Assembly: GCF_016894245.1 (NCBI RefSeq)
Contig: NZ_CP069792.1
Location: 1,860,001 to 1,924,000, forward strand
Length of the DNA: 64,000 nucleotides
Direction: 5' to 3'
DNA from: Corynebacterium kroppenstedtii
Lineage (GTDB): Bacteria > Actinomycetota > Actinomycetes > Mycobacteriales > Mycobacteriaceae
This document shows, one piece after another, positions 49,468 to 58,996 of this stretch (the first letter of the stretch is position 1; the number at the start of each line of letters is the position of its first letter). Below the pieces are notes generated by a model. That model was not told the origin of the DNA and made no database searches. It saw nothing but the letters and a program-made list of their open reading frames with translations. Made by a program: the position numbers and the translations under genes.

Positions 49468-50837
49468 GATGAGAACTCCTCTATCTGGTGGGTTAACTGT
49501 GATGAGTTGTCAGGTGCGTCCGCATGACGTAGCTGCTGTGCAGGCCTCGCCGTGCGGCGTCCCCATAAATAAATAGTGATGGCAGCACCAATCATCCCGG
49601 CAGTAAGAACGATCCATGGAAGCATCGCTGATTGAGTGGGGTGGTAGGCATTGTTTAATAGCTCTCCGAGAAGTGGTGAAGTGATAAGAACGGCCGCCCC
49701 ACCGACTGAATTGAGAACTCCGTAATAGGTACCCAACTTGATGTTTTTAGCGTGGACTCCGACGAGGTCGCGTGCGATCGGACTAACAATCATGTTGCCC
49801 ACATTGAGAACGACAACGAAGGCGATGGCGGGAACTAAACTTCGGGACCACGGTGCACACACGGCGACAATGATGAATGAGCTAGCCATGATGAGAAAAC
49901 CAACGGAAACCGCCCGCGTGGGCTCATACCGGGACGCTATCCGCGCCAGTGGGACTTGGAGAATAATGACCCACACTCCGGCAATGAGGAACATAATCCC
50001 CATCGATTGATCCGATCCCGTCCCTCGCGTCAATTCCACAGGCAAAGAAAGATACATTTGGTTATAGGCGACGAGGCTCATGGAATATGCCGCAGCGAGC
50101 ACAAGAAAACGGCGGTCTCGGAGAACATGGCTCCAGTCTTGTGTGATCGGTTCGCGCCGGGCCGGGTGAACTGACGTGGGGAGCATGATCAAGTGGGTGA
50201 TGCCCAAGAAGACAAAGATCGTAGCTGCCGCGTAGCAGCAGATGTCGAACCCGAGTGGAAGGAGAAGCGCTCCAATAAACGGGCCCAGGCCAGAACCGAC
50301 GGTTGAATACGCGGAATCTAAGGCAAAGATATGGGCTCTGGTGCTTGTTCCTTGAGCTTCGAGGCGGGCACCCGAGTCAGCTAGGGACGTTTCGACAGCG
50401 GGAGAGAACAACGCGGCAGCAAAGCCAATAATGACGACGCCACCGATGAACCCGACGAGGGACCACGTATTCGCAAGATTGTCGCTCTTTCCATTGACCG
50501 TGGCGTAATGGCTGGTCACCCCGGTTGTGATGAAGCCGAGCACTCGGAGAGAGATTCCCGACAGCAGGACAGGACGTGCACCGTATTTATCTGTAAGCCC
50601 TCCGCCGAGAAAGAACAGCCCCTGTTGTGAGAATGTTCGTAAACCTAGGACTAAGCCGATCATTGTCCCGGCCTGAGCAAAACCGTCTGCAAGGACGACC
50701 GCTAAGAAGGGCACGACAATGTAGAAACCGATATTGAACAGTAGTTGGCTGATCAACAGTAAATAAATGTACGCGGGGAGCGGTTGTCCAGAGCTCCGAC
50801 GATCACCAAATAGCGACAAGAACTTCATGTCATGCAC
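49464..50837 (-). CDS. MFS transporter within the ABC importer operon
   Basis: This 457-residue protein has 12 predicted membrane segments and the MFS loop 2-3 motif GGGLTDKYGARPVLLSG (the family's G-x-x-x-D-R/K-x-G-x-R). It is of the drug/metabolite proton antiporter type. Its gene is translationally coupled to its neighbours on both sides: 8 bases overlap with the upstream ATPase and 4 with the downstream binding protein. So it is an integral part of the operon. Efflux of the chelator or peptide imported by the ABC system is one reading; import of something else is possible. Confidence 0.88.
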   Translation of the reverse strand: MHDMKFLSLFGDRRSSGQPLPAYIYLLLISQLLFNIGFYIVVPFLAVVLADGFAQAGTMIGLVLGLRTFSQQGLFFLGGGLTDKYGARPVLLSGISLRVLGFITTGVTSHYATVNGKSDNLANTWSLVGFIGGVVIIGFAAALFSPAVETSLADSGARLEAQGTSTRAHIFALDSAYSTVGSGLGPFIGALLLPLGFDICCYAAATIFVFLGITHLIMLPTSVHPARREPITQDWSHVLRDRRFLVLAAAYSMSLVAYNQMYLSLPVELTRGTGSDQSMGIMFLIAGVWVIILQVPLARIASRYEPTRAVSVGFLIMASSFIIVAVCAPWSRSLVPAIAFVVVLNVGNMIVSPIARDLVGVHAKNIKLGTYYGVLNSVGGAAVLITSPLLGELLNNAYHPTQSAMLPWIVLTAGMIGAAITIYLWGRRTARPAQQLRHADAPDNSSQLTHQIEEFSS

Positions 50838-51567
50838 CTCCTCGAAAAACTCGATCGGCGTGAATCAATTCTGCGGTCTGTGGAACATCTGATTCATCAA
50901 TCTTTGTTGCGGCTTGATTATCAACAATGCGACCATCGTCAAGAACGATGATGCGGTCACACGTTGAAACCATGAACCTAAAGTCATGCCCTGTTACCGC
51001 CACTGCGCACGACGATTGTTGCTGGTAAGCGCTTAGAACGCTCATGGTTGTTGTCGCGCTCTTTGCGTCGAGGGCGGACACAATCTCATCAGCAAGTACG
51101 ACGGAGGGGCGGGTTGCTAGCGCGCGAGCTAAAGCAACACGTTGACGTTGACCTCCGGATAACTGGTGAGGCCGCCGATGTAGAACATCCGTGGGGAGCC
51201 CTAACGAGTCCACGAGTTCTTCATAGTCTGGCGCTTTTACTCCTGCGATCAGCGTCGCTTCTCGGATGATGGATTGAACCGTCATAAGAGGATGCAAGGT
51301 GGCATCAGGTTGTTGTGGAACAAACGCACACCAGCCACGGTGGTCAGGCGCTATGCGATCGCCGTCGTCTAATGGAAGGCTGCCCATTATCGCTCGTAGG
51401 AGGCTGGTCTTTCCCGAGCCCGACCTCCCGACGAACCCCACTTTTTCGCCGGCGTAGAGATCGCACGAACAATGGTGAAACCGCCCTTCACACGTGGCGT
51501 CATGTAAAGAGACAAGAGAAGATCCAGTCAGCTCTGACGAGTGGTTGGGGAGCGAGATTATCGGCAT
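50830..51567 (-). CDS. ABC importer ATPase (Opp/Dpp F-like)
   Basis: This 245-residue ATPase carries Walker A GRSGSGKT, the signature LSGGQRQR, and Walker B VVLADEIVSALD, where the usual proline (DEPTSALD) is isoleucine. It belongs with the other ATPase 51558-52493, whose stop overlaps its start by 10 bases, and with the fused permease and binding protein. Together they power one importer. It lacks the C-terminal oligopeptide-type domain often seen in OppF. The start is ATG 51567. Confidence 0.9.
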   Translation of the reverse strand: MPIISLPNHSSELTGSSLVSLHDATCEGRFHHCSCDLYAGEKVGFVGRSGSGKTSLLRAIMGSLPLDDGDRIAPDHRGWCAFVPQQPDATLHPLMTVQSIIREATLIAGVKAPDYEELVDSLGLPTDVLHRRPHQLSGGQRQRVALARALATRPSVVLADEIVSALDAKSATTTMSVLSAYQQQSSCAVAVTGHDFRFMVSTCDRIIVLDDGRIVDNQAATKIDESDVPQTAELIHADRVFRGGA

Positions 51568-52493
51568 GTGGCTCCTCCGTGACCATGAGATTCAAAGGAG
51601 CGAGAGGGGACGCCGAGATGGGTTTTGTCACCTTGCTCAGGCCCTGCGGAAGAGGAAGCAGAAAGTTTATCTTCATTGTGCGTATGGTCGACGAGAACAC
51701 CGTCATCAATGTGCAAATGCCGTGTTGCTAAGGGAAGGAAACCAGCCACGTCATGCGTCGCCATCACGATTGTTGGGTGGTTGACGTCGTAAAACTCGCA
51801 CAATATATCCCTTATCGCTAACGAAGTGACGGGATCCAGCGCACTGGTCACTTCATCTGCGATAAGGACGTTGGGTTGGTGTATTAATGCGAGGATAAGA
51901 GAGGCCCTCTGCCGTTGGCCGCCGGATAATTCCAGGGGGTAACGGGAGCCATCCAACCCGACGCGACTAAGCAAGGCATCAGCATGATCGATTGCGTCTC
52001 TTCGGGATTCTCTCGGAAGGGCGTATGAAATTTGTGTCCCCACAGGGGTAAGAGGATCAAGTGACGTGGAGGAATTTTGAGCACAAAAGCCAAGGGTTCC
52101 TGAAACTGAACAGTAACCCGTGGTTTGTATTCCCGCGTGGTGGGAATGTTGTTGGCGTGCTGAATTTACTGATGACCGTGTGCCGGCATCGATAATCGAG
52201 TTGAGGAAGAGGCTTTTGCCTGCTCCGGATTGCCCTGAGACGACAACCCATTCCCCGGGGTTTATATGCAGCTCACTGATATGCACTAGCGACTGAGAAG
52301 AACGAGGATCGGCCGAACTAGTAGTCGATTTGATGTTTAGTGGAGCGATCGAGAAATCTCTGAAGATAATCGAGTCAGGAAAGTGGGTCGAACGAGGAGA
52401 ATGGGAGGGTTGAGGGACGTGTACGGACTCCTCGGAGGAATCTAAATCTCCAGGAGTGCGACGTGTCGTGCTGAGATGCGCGGGCCGGGCCAC
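51558..52493 (-). CDS. ABC importer ATPase (Opp/Dpp D-like)
   Basis: This 311-residue ATPase heads the operon. Walker A is GQSGAGKSLF, the signature LSGGQRQRASLILALIHQ and Walker B VLIADEVTSALD follow. About 50 polar residues at the start and a tail of about 40 at the end surround the fold. The GTG at 52493 has GAGGAG eleven bases upstream. The 228 bases between it and ahpD (52494-52721) hold the ahpD terminator and presumably the promoter; no operator was recognised. Confidence 0.9.
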   Translation of the reverse strand: MARPAHLSTTRRTPGDLDSSEESVHVPQPSHSPRSTHFPDSIIFRDFSIAPLNIKSTTSSADPRSSQSLVHISELHINPGEWVVVSGQSGAGKSLFLNSIIDAGTRSSVNSARQQHSHHAGIQTTGYCSVSGTLGFCAQNSSTSLDPLTPVGTQISYALPRESRRDAIDHADALLSRVGLDGSRYPLELSGGQRQRASLILALIHQPNVLIADEVTSALDPVTSLAIRDILCEFYDVNHPTIVMATHDVAGFLPLATRHLHIDDGVLVDHTHNEDKLSASSSAGPEQGDKTHLGVPSRSFESHGHGGATCR

Positions 52494-52662
52494 AGGCTTA
52501 CGTTCTCCTCAGTACCTAGGGTTAAGCGTCGGACGTAGAAGATCTTAAAACAACCGCAAACAATTGTCGATAAAGTAAAGCAAGGAGAACAAATAAGGGG
52601 GGCAGGGGGGAGGTTCGGTAACATCTGGCGCGGTCGCGCAATCATGACATGCACTTGAAAAT

Positions 52663-52693
52663 GAAAAATCCCTGGCGTACCGAACGCCAGGGA
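52663..52693 (-). terminator. Rho-independent terminator after ahpCD
   Basis: TCCCTGGCGT (52669-52678) and ACGCCAGGGA (52684-52693) form a perfect 10-bp stem; on the minus strand it is followed by five or six T residues. It lies 28 bases past the ahpD stop. Confidence 0.88.
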
Positions 52694-52721
52694 AGAGAGA
52701 CTTAGAGTGTCACACGAAACT

Positions 52722-53246
52722 CTAACGAGCAGCTTCGATTTGAATTGCCTGTGCCACACCCTGAATAGTCGCGGCAATCTTGACGGCCTCGAAAACCTGT
52801 TCCTTGGTTAGGCCTTCACTCGTCACCGTTTTCTCGTGAGCTTTGGTGCAGTCCTGGCAACCGTTGATGGTCGACACGGCAAGAGTCATGAGCTCGAAAT
52901 CGACTTTGTCGATCCCGGACTTGTTGATGATGTTCATCCGTAGACCCATGCGGACCTGGGCATAGTCCGAGCCGAGGAACGACTTCGCGCGATATGCGAC
53001 ATTGTTCATGGCCATGATCGATGCTGCACCATAGGCAGCGTTGACGTACTCATCTGACAGGTGCTGCGATGCTTCCTCAGCAATTTCCGAGATGATGGTG
53101 TCATTCCGCGTTGCTGCAGCAGTCGCGAGGAAGGTGCCCCAGAGCTGCTGCTCCGACAGCTCGGTCGAGCGTGAGAGGGTGCCCAAGTTCAGTTTGAGGT
53201 CTTTCGCGTACTCCGGGAGACCCTCTTTAAGGTTATCAAGTGCCAT
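52722..53246 (-). CDS. ahpD: Alkylhydroperoxidase AhpD
   Basis: AhpD reduces AhpC and links it to lipoamide-dependent reductants; it also has weak peroxidase activity. The 174-residue protein has the active site E118, C130, C133 and H137 (motif CQDCTKAH), the same numbering as M. tuberculosis AhpD. It follows ahpC on the minus strand by 75 bases and ends before a strong terminator, so ahpC-ahpD form an operon divergent from oxyR. Confidence 0.96.
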   Translation of the reverse strand: MALDNLKEGLPEYAKDLKLNLGTLSRSTELSEQQLWGTFLATAAATRNDTIISEIAEEASQHLSDEYVNAAYGAASIMAMNNVAYRAKSFLGSDYAQVRMGLRMNIINKSGIDKVDFELMTLAVSTINGCQDCTKAHEKTVTSEGLTKEQVFEAVKIAATIQGVAQAIQIEAAR

Positions 53247-53321
53247 TATGAACCGTCCTTAGTGATGGCGAGATAGTTTCGGTGACGACTGAGACAGTCG
53301 AACGAAGCTGAAAGTGAGTCC

Positions 53322-53918
53322 TTATTTCAGCTCTTCGTTGAGAACATCCATCTTGTCGATGTTCTTGGTGGGGTCATTCTTCTGCCAGTTGCAGGCGCAA
53401 ACCTCTTCAGACTGAAGTGCATCGAGAACACGCAGGACCTCGTCGACGTTACGACCAACAGCGTCCGGGGTGACGGACACGAACTGGATGACGTTGTCAG
53501 GGTCGACGATGAAGGTAGCGCGGTCTGCAACACCGTCGGCATTCTCAACACCGAGGGCCTTGATGAGGTCGTGCTTGATATCGGAAATCATCGGGAACGG
53601 AATCGTCTTCAGATCTGGGTGGGTTGCACGCCAGTTGAAGTGGGAGAACTCGTTGTCGACGGAGCCACCGAGGATCTGGGTATCGCGATCTTCGAACTCG
53701 TCATTCAGCTTGCCGAATGCTGCGATTTCGGTGGGGCATACGAAAGTGAAGTCCTTCGGGTAGAAGAAGATGACACGCCACTTGCCCTCATAGGACTGGT
53801 TGTTGATCTCCTCGAAGTAGTCTTCGGGCTGGTTGGCGTTGACCTCGCGCAGGTCTCCACCCTTCAGCGCGGTCAATTCGAAATCAGGGAACTGGTCACC
53901 GATGGTCAGCAATGCCAT
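53322..53918 (-). CDS. ahpC: Peroxiredoxin AhpC
   Basis: AhpC is a typical 2-Cys peroxiredoxin. The peroxidatic cysteine is C61 (DFTFVCPTE) and the resolving region carries C174 and C176 (VCACNWQ), as in mycobacterial AhpC, which has three cysteines. 198 residues. A strong AGGAGG precedes ATG 53918. It is divergent from oxyR, with a palindrome in the gap. Confidence 0.96.
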   Translation of the reverse strand: MALLTIGDQFPDFELTALKGGDLREVNANQPEDYFEEINNQSYEGKWRVIFFYPKDFTFVCPTEIAAFGKLNDEFEDRDTQILGGSVDNEFSHFNWRATHPDLKTIPFPMISDIKHDLIKALGVENADGVADRATFIVDPDNVIQFVSVTPDAVGRNVDEVLRVLDALQSEEVCACNWQKNDPTKNIDKMDVLNEELK

Positions 53919-53967
53919 TGCTTCCTCCTACTGGTTAGCGTCATCGATTGGTTAATTATCTGACGCT

Positions 53968-53988
53968 ATAAAGCATGGCATGATTTAT
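53968..53988. promoter_or_regulatory. Near-palindrome in the ahpC-oxyR gap, candidate OxyR operator
   Basis: ATAAAGCATG-G-CATGATTTAT is a 21-base palindrome with one mismatched pair. It sits mid-way in the 119-base divergent gap, 50 bases before ahpC and 50 before oxyR, as expected for a LysR-type regulator controlling both directions. Confidence 0.55.
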
Positions 53989-54037
53989 CGGGTGTGTCAA
54001 GAGGTAAAACTTAAATATCTAGTGTACAGTTATAACC

Positions 54038-54994
54038 ATGAATAATAGAGAGTATCGCCCGACAATCGCTCAACTTCGTGCCTTCGTGACCATCGCGGAG
54101 CACCGTCACTTTAGTACTTCAGCAGCGCGTTTGGGGATTTCGCAGCCGTCCCTGTCGCAGGCTCTCGTCGCTCTCGAGAGCGGCCTGAACCTACAGCTTA
54201 TTGAACGCTCAACACGGAAAGTCATTGTCACCTCGGCTGGGCAAGCTCTCCTTCCTTACGCACGGGCAGCCTTGGATACTACCGACGATTTCGTCGCCCA
54301 TGCTCGAGGTGTCAGCGATTCCCCCTCGGGTCCGATCACGATCGGAATTATCCCCACCATCGCGCCATATATCCTGCCGCACCTTCTTCAACTCATCAAC
54401 CTTGAGATGCCGGAAGTTCAGCCGAATATCGTCGAAGAACAAACCCACCATTTAGTTGAAAGCCTGAAACAAGGAACGATCGATGTCGCCGTTTTTGCCC
54501 TCCCATCCGGTGAGAGTGGACTAATCGAGCAGCACCTCTATGACGAAGACTTCTTCCTCGTCGTACCAGAGGGGCACGAATTAGCTGGTAAAACAAACGT
54601 TGACCCAAAGGTGTTGGAGGATCTCAACCTTCTTCTTCTTGACGACGGGCACTGTTTACGTGATCAAGTTCTGGATTTATGCCGCCGTACCGGCAAGGGA
54701 TCAAAAGCAAACCAGGCTGTCACACGAGTCGCTAGTTTGACGACGGTTGTGCAATGTGTGGCTGGTGGATTGGGTTCCACATTGGTGCCTGCTTCCGCTC
54801 TGCCCGTGGAAGGACGCCAGGAGAATATCGCGATCGCGAAGTTCAAGAAAGGGTCTGTGCCCTGTCATCGCGAAATCGGACTGGCTTATCGCTCCAGTAC
54901 GTCTCCAAGTAGGGGAGAGCAGTTCCAGCACATCGGCCGTCAGATTACGCGGGCTTTCGAAGAAGTGTCGCGGAACGCGAATGCTTTGTCCTGA
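54038..54994 (+). CDS. oxyR: Hydrogen peroxide-sensing regulator OxyR
   Basis: This LysR-type regulator has the N-terminal helix-turn-helix (RHFSTSAARLGISQPSLSQA) and a substrate domain with the redox cysteines in DDGHCLRDQVLDLC. They fall at C206 and C215, matching C199 and C208 of E. coli OxyR. Disulfide formation between them switches the protein. The 318-residue length is normal. Divergence from ahpCD indicates that it controls them, as an activator or, as in some corynebacteria, a repressor in the absence of peroxide. Confidence 0.95.
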   Translation: MNNREYRPTIAQLRAFVTIAEHRHFSTSAARLGISQPSLSQALVALESGLNLQLIERSTRKVIVTSAGQALLPYARAALDTTDDFVAHARGVSDSPSGPITIGIIPTIAPYILPHLLQLINLEMPEVQPNIVEEQTHHLVESLKQGTIDVAVFALPSGESGLIEQHLYDEDFFLVVPEGHELAGKTNVDPKVLEDLNLLLLDDGHCLRDQVLDLCRRTGKGSKANQAVTRVASLTTVVQCVAGGLGSTLVPASALPVEGRQENIAIAKFKKGSVPCHREIGLAYRSSTSPSRGEQFQHIGRQITRAFEEVSRNANALS

Positions 54995-55035
54995 TTGAGG
55001 CGTCGCGATTGGGGTGAAAGCTACTGATCTTGTGG

Positions 55036-57588
55036 CTAATCGCCCTCAACGATGCTGAGCTCAGAGAGCCGAACATCGCCGGCCTCATCGGACGCATCAA
55101 GATCGACGGTCCCGGTAATAGCCCAGTCGTGATTGCCATCTGGGTCGTCGATAATTTGTCGAACCGACCACGAACGCCCGTTTTCTTTGATGATGATCAT
55201 GTCCGCGGACCGTGCAGATGCGTCCACGCCTAAATCAGCGAAATTGTCGAAGTAATCGTCGAGTGCTGCTGGCCAATCGGGAGTGTCAGCTAGATCTTCG
55301 GTTGCTACGCGGTCGGTAAGCTCATCGAGTTCGTCCTCTTTCTCAAAGGCAAAGAGCTCAACAAAACGGAAGAAGACGTTCCGAACCATGCGCGTAAATG
55401 CCCGCGTACTGGCAGTGAGTGCATGTTCACTACCGTCACCGAAAGCCCGTTCTTCAACTTCTTTATCGGTAATCGGAGTATCAGGATCCGCCATACGGTT
55501 CCATTCATCTAATAGTGACGAGTCGACTTGGATAATGAGTTCGGATAGCCAATCAATAATGTCGTCTAACTCATCAGTGTGATACTCCGCGGGGACCGTG
55601 TTGAGCAACGTCCGCCAGGCGTCGGTGAGATAACGAAGAATGACTCCTTCTGATCTGGCTAAACCATAAGCTGCAATGAGGTCGGAGAAGTTCATTGCAC
55701 GCTCAATCATGTGGCGCACAACAGACTTGGGGGAGAGGGAAAATTCTCGCGCCCAGGGGTGTCCTTCACTATATGCCTCAAATGCCTCGTCAAGCTCCTC
55801 TTTGAGGGGCATCGGCCACGTAATGTCCTCGACTATCGCCATTCGTTCGGTATAGTCGACGCCCTCCGCTTTGAGCGCCGCAATTTCTTCACCTCGCTCT
55901 TTCTTTTCTTGAGCTCGAAGTAGCGGAGTTGGTTCGTCGAGAATCGACTCCATCACGCTGATGATATCGAGCGTAAAAGTCTCGCTATCAGGATCGAGAA
56001 TCTCCAAAGCAGCGACGGCGAATGGTGATAGCGGTTGGTTTAATGCAAAGTCACGTTGCAATTCGTCGGTCACGTGGCAATAACGACCAGTTTCATCTGG
56101 TGTCTCAGATTGCTCGATTATTCCGGCTTGCTTGAGGCCTTTGAATAGATCAATAGCCATATGAATATGCCGGTTTTGTTTTGCACGGCTTTCGTGATTG
56201 CCGCGCAGTAGGTGTTTCATGGCCTCAAAGCCGTTTCCCGGTCGGGACAGAACGTTGAGCAGCATGGAACTAGATACCGTAAATTGGCTGGTCATTTGTT
56301 CTGGCTCAGCGTTAATAAGGCGTTCATAGGTGCTTTCGGCCCATGTTGCGCGACCTTCAGGTGCTGATTTCTTCCTCAGCTTCTTAAGTTTTTTGGGATC
56401 GCTCCCGGCCTTTTGCCGTGCCTGGTAATTCTCAATTTCGTGTTCAGGTGCTTCGATAACGACATAACCGGCCGTATCAAAACCAGCGCGACCGGCTCGT
56501 CCGGCAATTTGGTGAAACTCCCTGGAACGTAACACTCGGTGGCGTTGACCGTCGTATTTCGCAAGTCCGCTAAAAAGCACAGTGCGGATGGGAACATTGA
56601 TCCCCACGCCGAGTGTGTCGGTTCCGCAAATCACTGTTAGTAAGCCTGCTTGGGCAAGCTTTTCGACGAGGCGACGATATTTCGGCAGCATGCCCGCGTG
56701 GTGAACGCCAATACCTTGACGAACGAGGCCGGATAATTGACGCCCGAATGCCGAGGAAAAACGAAAGTCTCCGATTGTTTCACGAATGTTTTCCTTCGTC
56801 TCCGCGGAAATCTTCACATGCCCTTTGAGTGCTTGAGCACGCTCTGCTGCTTCACGTTGGGAGAAGTGAACAATATAGATGGGCGCCTTATCCTCTTTAA
56901 TAAGCGTCTCAATTGTTTCGTGAATAGGCGTGTAGACGTACGAAAAAGATAGGGGAACGGGCCTCTCGGTTCCGTCAACGAGATCTGTATCCCGTCCCGT
57001 TCGAGCGCTTAAGTCTTTACGCAGGAAAGTTGTGTCTCCCAAGGTCGCAGACATCAAAATAAATTGTGTTGATGGAAGTTCAAGGAGTGGAACTTGCCAT
57101 GCCCACCCTCGCTGGGGATCGGAATAGTAATGGAACTCATCCATCACTACCTGGTCTATCTCAGCATCCGGACCATCGCGTAGGGCAATATTGGCTACGA
57201 TCTCGGCAGTTGCGCAAATAATCGGAGCTTTGCCATTGACGGTGGCATCTCCTGTCATCATCCCGACATTTTTCGCACCAAATGCGTCGCATAGTGAGAA
57301 GAATTTTTCATTGACCAGAGCTTTGATTGGTGCTGTATAGAATGTTCGCCTGTCATGCGCAAGGGCGAAGAAATGCGCATATAAGGCGACAAGTGATTTT
57401 CCAGAGCCGGTGGGTGTAGCGACGATGACATTATCACCGGCTTCTGTTCCGAGGATTGCTTCCTCTTGTGCAGGAAAGAGAGTAATTCCTCGAGAGCGAA
57501 CCCAGCTTCGAAATGAATCAGAAATTGCTTCGTCGTATAAAGACTCGGGGACGTCAGCAAGGTCGGGAAGGTAACTAGCTAGGTTCAC
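55036..57588 (-). CDS. Ski2-like DEAD/DEAH-box helicase
   Basis: The 850-residue protein has the superfamily 2 motifs: Walker A TPTGSGKS near residues 58-65, motif Ia TAPIKALVNEK, motif II DEFH near 150, SAT motif LMSATLGD, and QIAGRAGR (motif VI). A long C-terminal domain of helical, acidic sequence follows, like the DUF3516 extension of actinobacterial helicases. Role in RNA processing or DNA repair is not decided by sequence. GTG 57588 has AGGAT about eight bases upstream. It follows the PAC2 gene by 22 bases, so the two are co-transcribed. Confidence 0.9.
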   Translation of the reverse strand: MNLASYLPDLADVPESLYDEAISDSFRSWVRSRGITLFPAQEEAILGTEAGDNVIVATPTGSGKSLVALYAHFFALAHDRRTFYTAPIKALVNEKFFSLCDAFGAKNVGMMTGDATVNGKAPIICATAEIVANIALRDGPDAEIDQVVMDEFHYYSDPQRGWAWQVPLLELPSTQFILMSATLGDTTFLRKDLSARTGRDTDLVDGTERPVPLSFSYVYTPIHETIETLIKEDKAPIYIVHFSQREAAERAQALKGHVKISAETKENIRETIGDFRFSSAFGRQLSGLVRQGIGVHHAGMLPKYRRLVEKLAQAGLLTVICGTDTLGVGINVPIRTVLFSGLAKYDGQRHRVLRSREFHQIAGRAGRAGFDTAGYVVIEAPEHEIENYQARQKAGSDPKKLKKLRKKSAPEGRATWAESTYERLINAEPEQMTSQFTVSSSMLLNVLSRPGNGFEAMKHLLRGNHESRAKQNRHIHMAIDLFKGLKQAGIIEQSETPDETGRYCHVTDELQRDFALNQPLSPFAVAALEILDPDSETFTLDIISVMESILDEPTPLLRAQEKKERGEEIAALKAEGVDYTERMAIVEDITWPMPLKEELDEAFEAYSEGHPWAREFSLSPKSVVRHMIERAMNFSDLIAAYGLARSEGVILRYLTDAWRTLLNTVPAEYHTDELDDIIDWLSELIIQVDSSLLDEWNRMADPDTPITDKEVEERAFGDGSEHALTASTRAFTRMVRNVFFRFVELFAFEKEDELDELTDRVATEDLADTPDWPAALDDYFDNFADLGVDASARSADMIIIKENGRSWSVRQIIDDPDGNHDWAITGTVDLDASDEAGDVRLSELSIVEGD

Positions 57589-57610
57589 GGCTCTATCCTA
57601 TTCGTCTCGT

Positions 57611-58741
57611 CTAGGCTTCGTCTGAGTCATCGCCTCCATCGGAGTGTGGCCGATGGTCGCCATCGCCGTGGTCATCGTCATAATCACTGTGATCGTCCAA
57701 GCCGGTATCTGATGTACGGCCCGTGTCAGTCGGAGAACCAGTCCCGTCGTCGTTACGAGAACGGGGATGATCCGACTCGGGCGAGGTCCCAGCACCTTTA
57801 TCCTGAGAATCCTTATCGCGGTTAACCTGCGCAAGGAACTTTTCTAGTTCTGCGCCGATTTCATCGCCAGTGGGAACCTCACCATCAGAGCTAAGAAGAC
57901 CGCGGTCATGGCGCTCTCGATACCGTGCAGTTTCTTGATCATATTGCGCTTCGAGGGCATGGACGACGGCGGCTATTTCACCCGACTCTTCAACTTGTTC
58001 TTCAAGTTCGCGCTCAACTTTTTCCGACTCTCGCTCTAAAGCTTGCAAGGGGATAGAAACACCCGCTGTTTCCTCCACAGCCTGGAGGAGCTTGACCACT
58101 GCAGACGGGTATTCAGAGGCGGCAACGTAGTGAGGGACATGGGCCGTAAAGCCTGCTGTGTCAATACCTTCTTTGGCCATTTTCATTTCGAGCTCGAGCT
58201 GAGCGGATCCCGGTACAGTAATACGTCCATCAAAGCGGGGGTATCGGAGCGGATCTGATTTGTATGATCCATGCTGGGTCACGATCAGCGGGCGGGTGTG
58301 GGGAACCGGCATCGGAGCGGAATAGAGACTAACCGCCTTTGTCACTTGGAAACGTTTAGACAGGTCAGTGACTGCCTCCGTAAATGCATCCCACCGTAAG
58401 TCGGGTTCGGGGCCGGATAAAAGAAGGAATGGTGTTCCTGCATTATCACGCACAACATCTAGGGAGAGTTCTGTTTTTTCGGCCGGTGCTAACTCATTGT
58501 CGACGATATGAACGGCAGGCCGCCGTGAACGATAATCAATAAGGAGGTCGTTATTAAACGTCGCTAATGGCGCATGCTCCAAGGCTGCTTTTATATGCGA
58601 TCCTGCATTATCAATAGCTTGGCCAGCATCAGCGTAGCCTTGAAGCGCTACGATGAGTGATAGCCCATTATTAGCGTCGGATTTCGTTTCTGGCTCAGGA
58701 TATTCAAGCTCGTACATCGTTTCGTCGTTATCCATTGTCAT
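57611..58741 (-). CDS. PAC2-family protein with acidic His/Asp-rich tail
   Basis: This 376-residue protein belongs to the PAC2 (proteasome assembly chaperone 2) family, a purine-nucleoside-phosphorylase-like fold. Typical blocks are LSLIVALQGYADAGQAIDN, LLLSGPEPDLRW and GFTAHVPHYVAASEYP. The last 55 or so residues are Asp/Gly/His/Ser-rich with alternating D and H, unlike the family core. GAGGA precedes ATG 58741 by six bases. M. tuberculosis has a homologue near the same genes (Rv2714). Function is unknown; it heads a two-gene unit with the helicase. Confidence 0.85.
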   Translation of the reverse strand: MTMDNDETMYELEYPEPETKSDANNGLSLIVALQGYADAGQAIDNAGSHIKAALEHAPLATFNNDLLIDYRSRRPAVHIVDNELAPAEKTELSLDVVRDNAGTPFLLLSGPEPDLRWDAFTEAVTDLSKRFQVTKAVSLYSAPMPVPHTRPLIVTQHGSYKSDPLRYPRFDGRITVPGSAQLELEMKMAKEGIDTAGFTAHVPHYVAASEYPSAVVKLLQAVEETAGVSIPLQALERESEKVERELEEQVEESGEIAAVVHALEAQYDQETARYRERHDRGLLSSDGEVPTGDEIGAELEKFLAQVNRDKDSQDKGAGTSPESDHPRSRNDDGTGSPTDTGRTSDTGLDDHSDYDDDHGDGDHRPHSDGGDDSDEA

Positions 58742-58996
58742 TATTAGTCCTCGATATCATTTGTCGATTTCGTCGTTTAATTACTCGATATTTAAAAGGG
58801 TAGATTTTAACGCGACACTACCCACAACGCCATGATAAGTAGTGGTATTCCAGAAATTCAGCCTGGCAGTGCCTCTTTCTGTGTACCGCCACATATCGTC
58901 CCGTATCGACACTAGTTCACAATAATAGCGATAATAGTGACGGACACGGTACTTCTCGCGCTTAGTGTGAGGCCATGATCGGTGGTGCTTTACAAG

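Noticed and set aside
52655..52671. Zur-like sequence TTGAAAATGA upstream of the ABC/MFS operon
   Set aside because: Only one half of the palindrome is present and it overlaps the T-run of the ahpD terminator.
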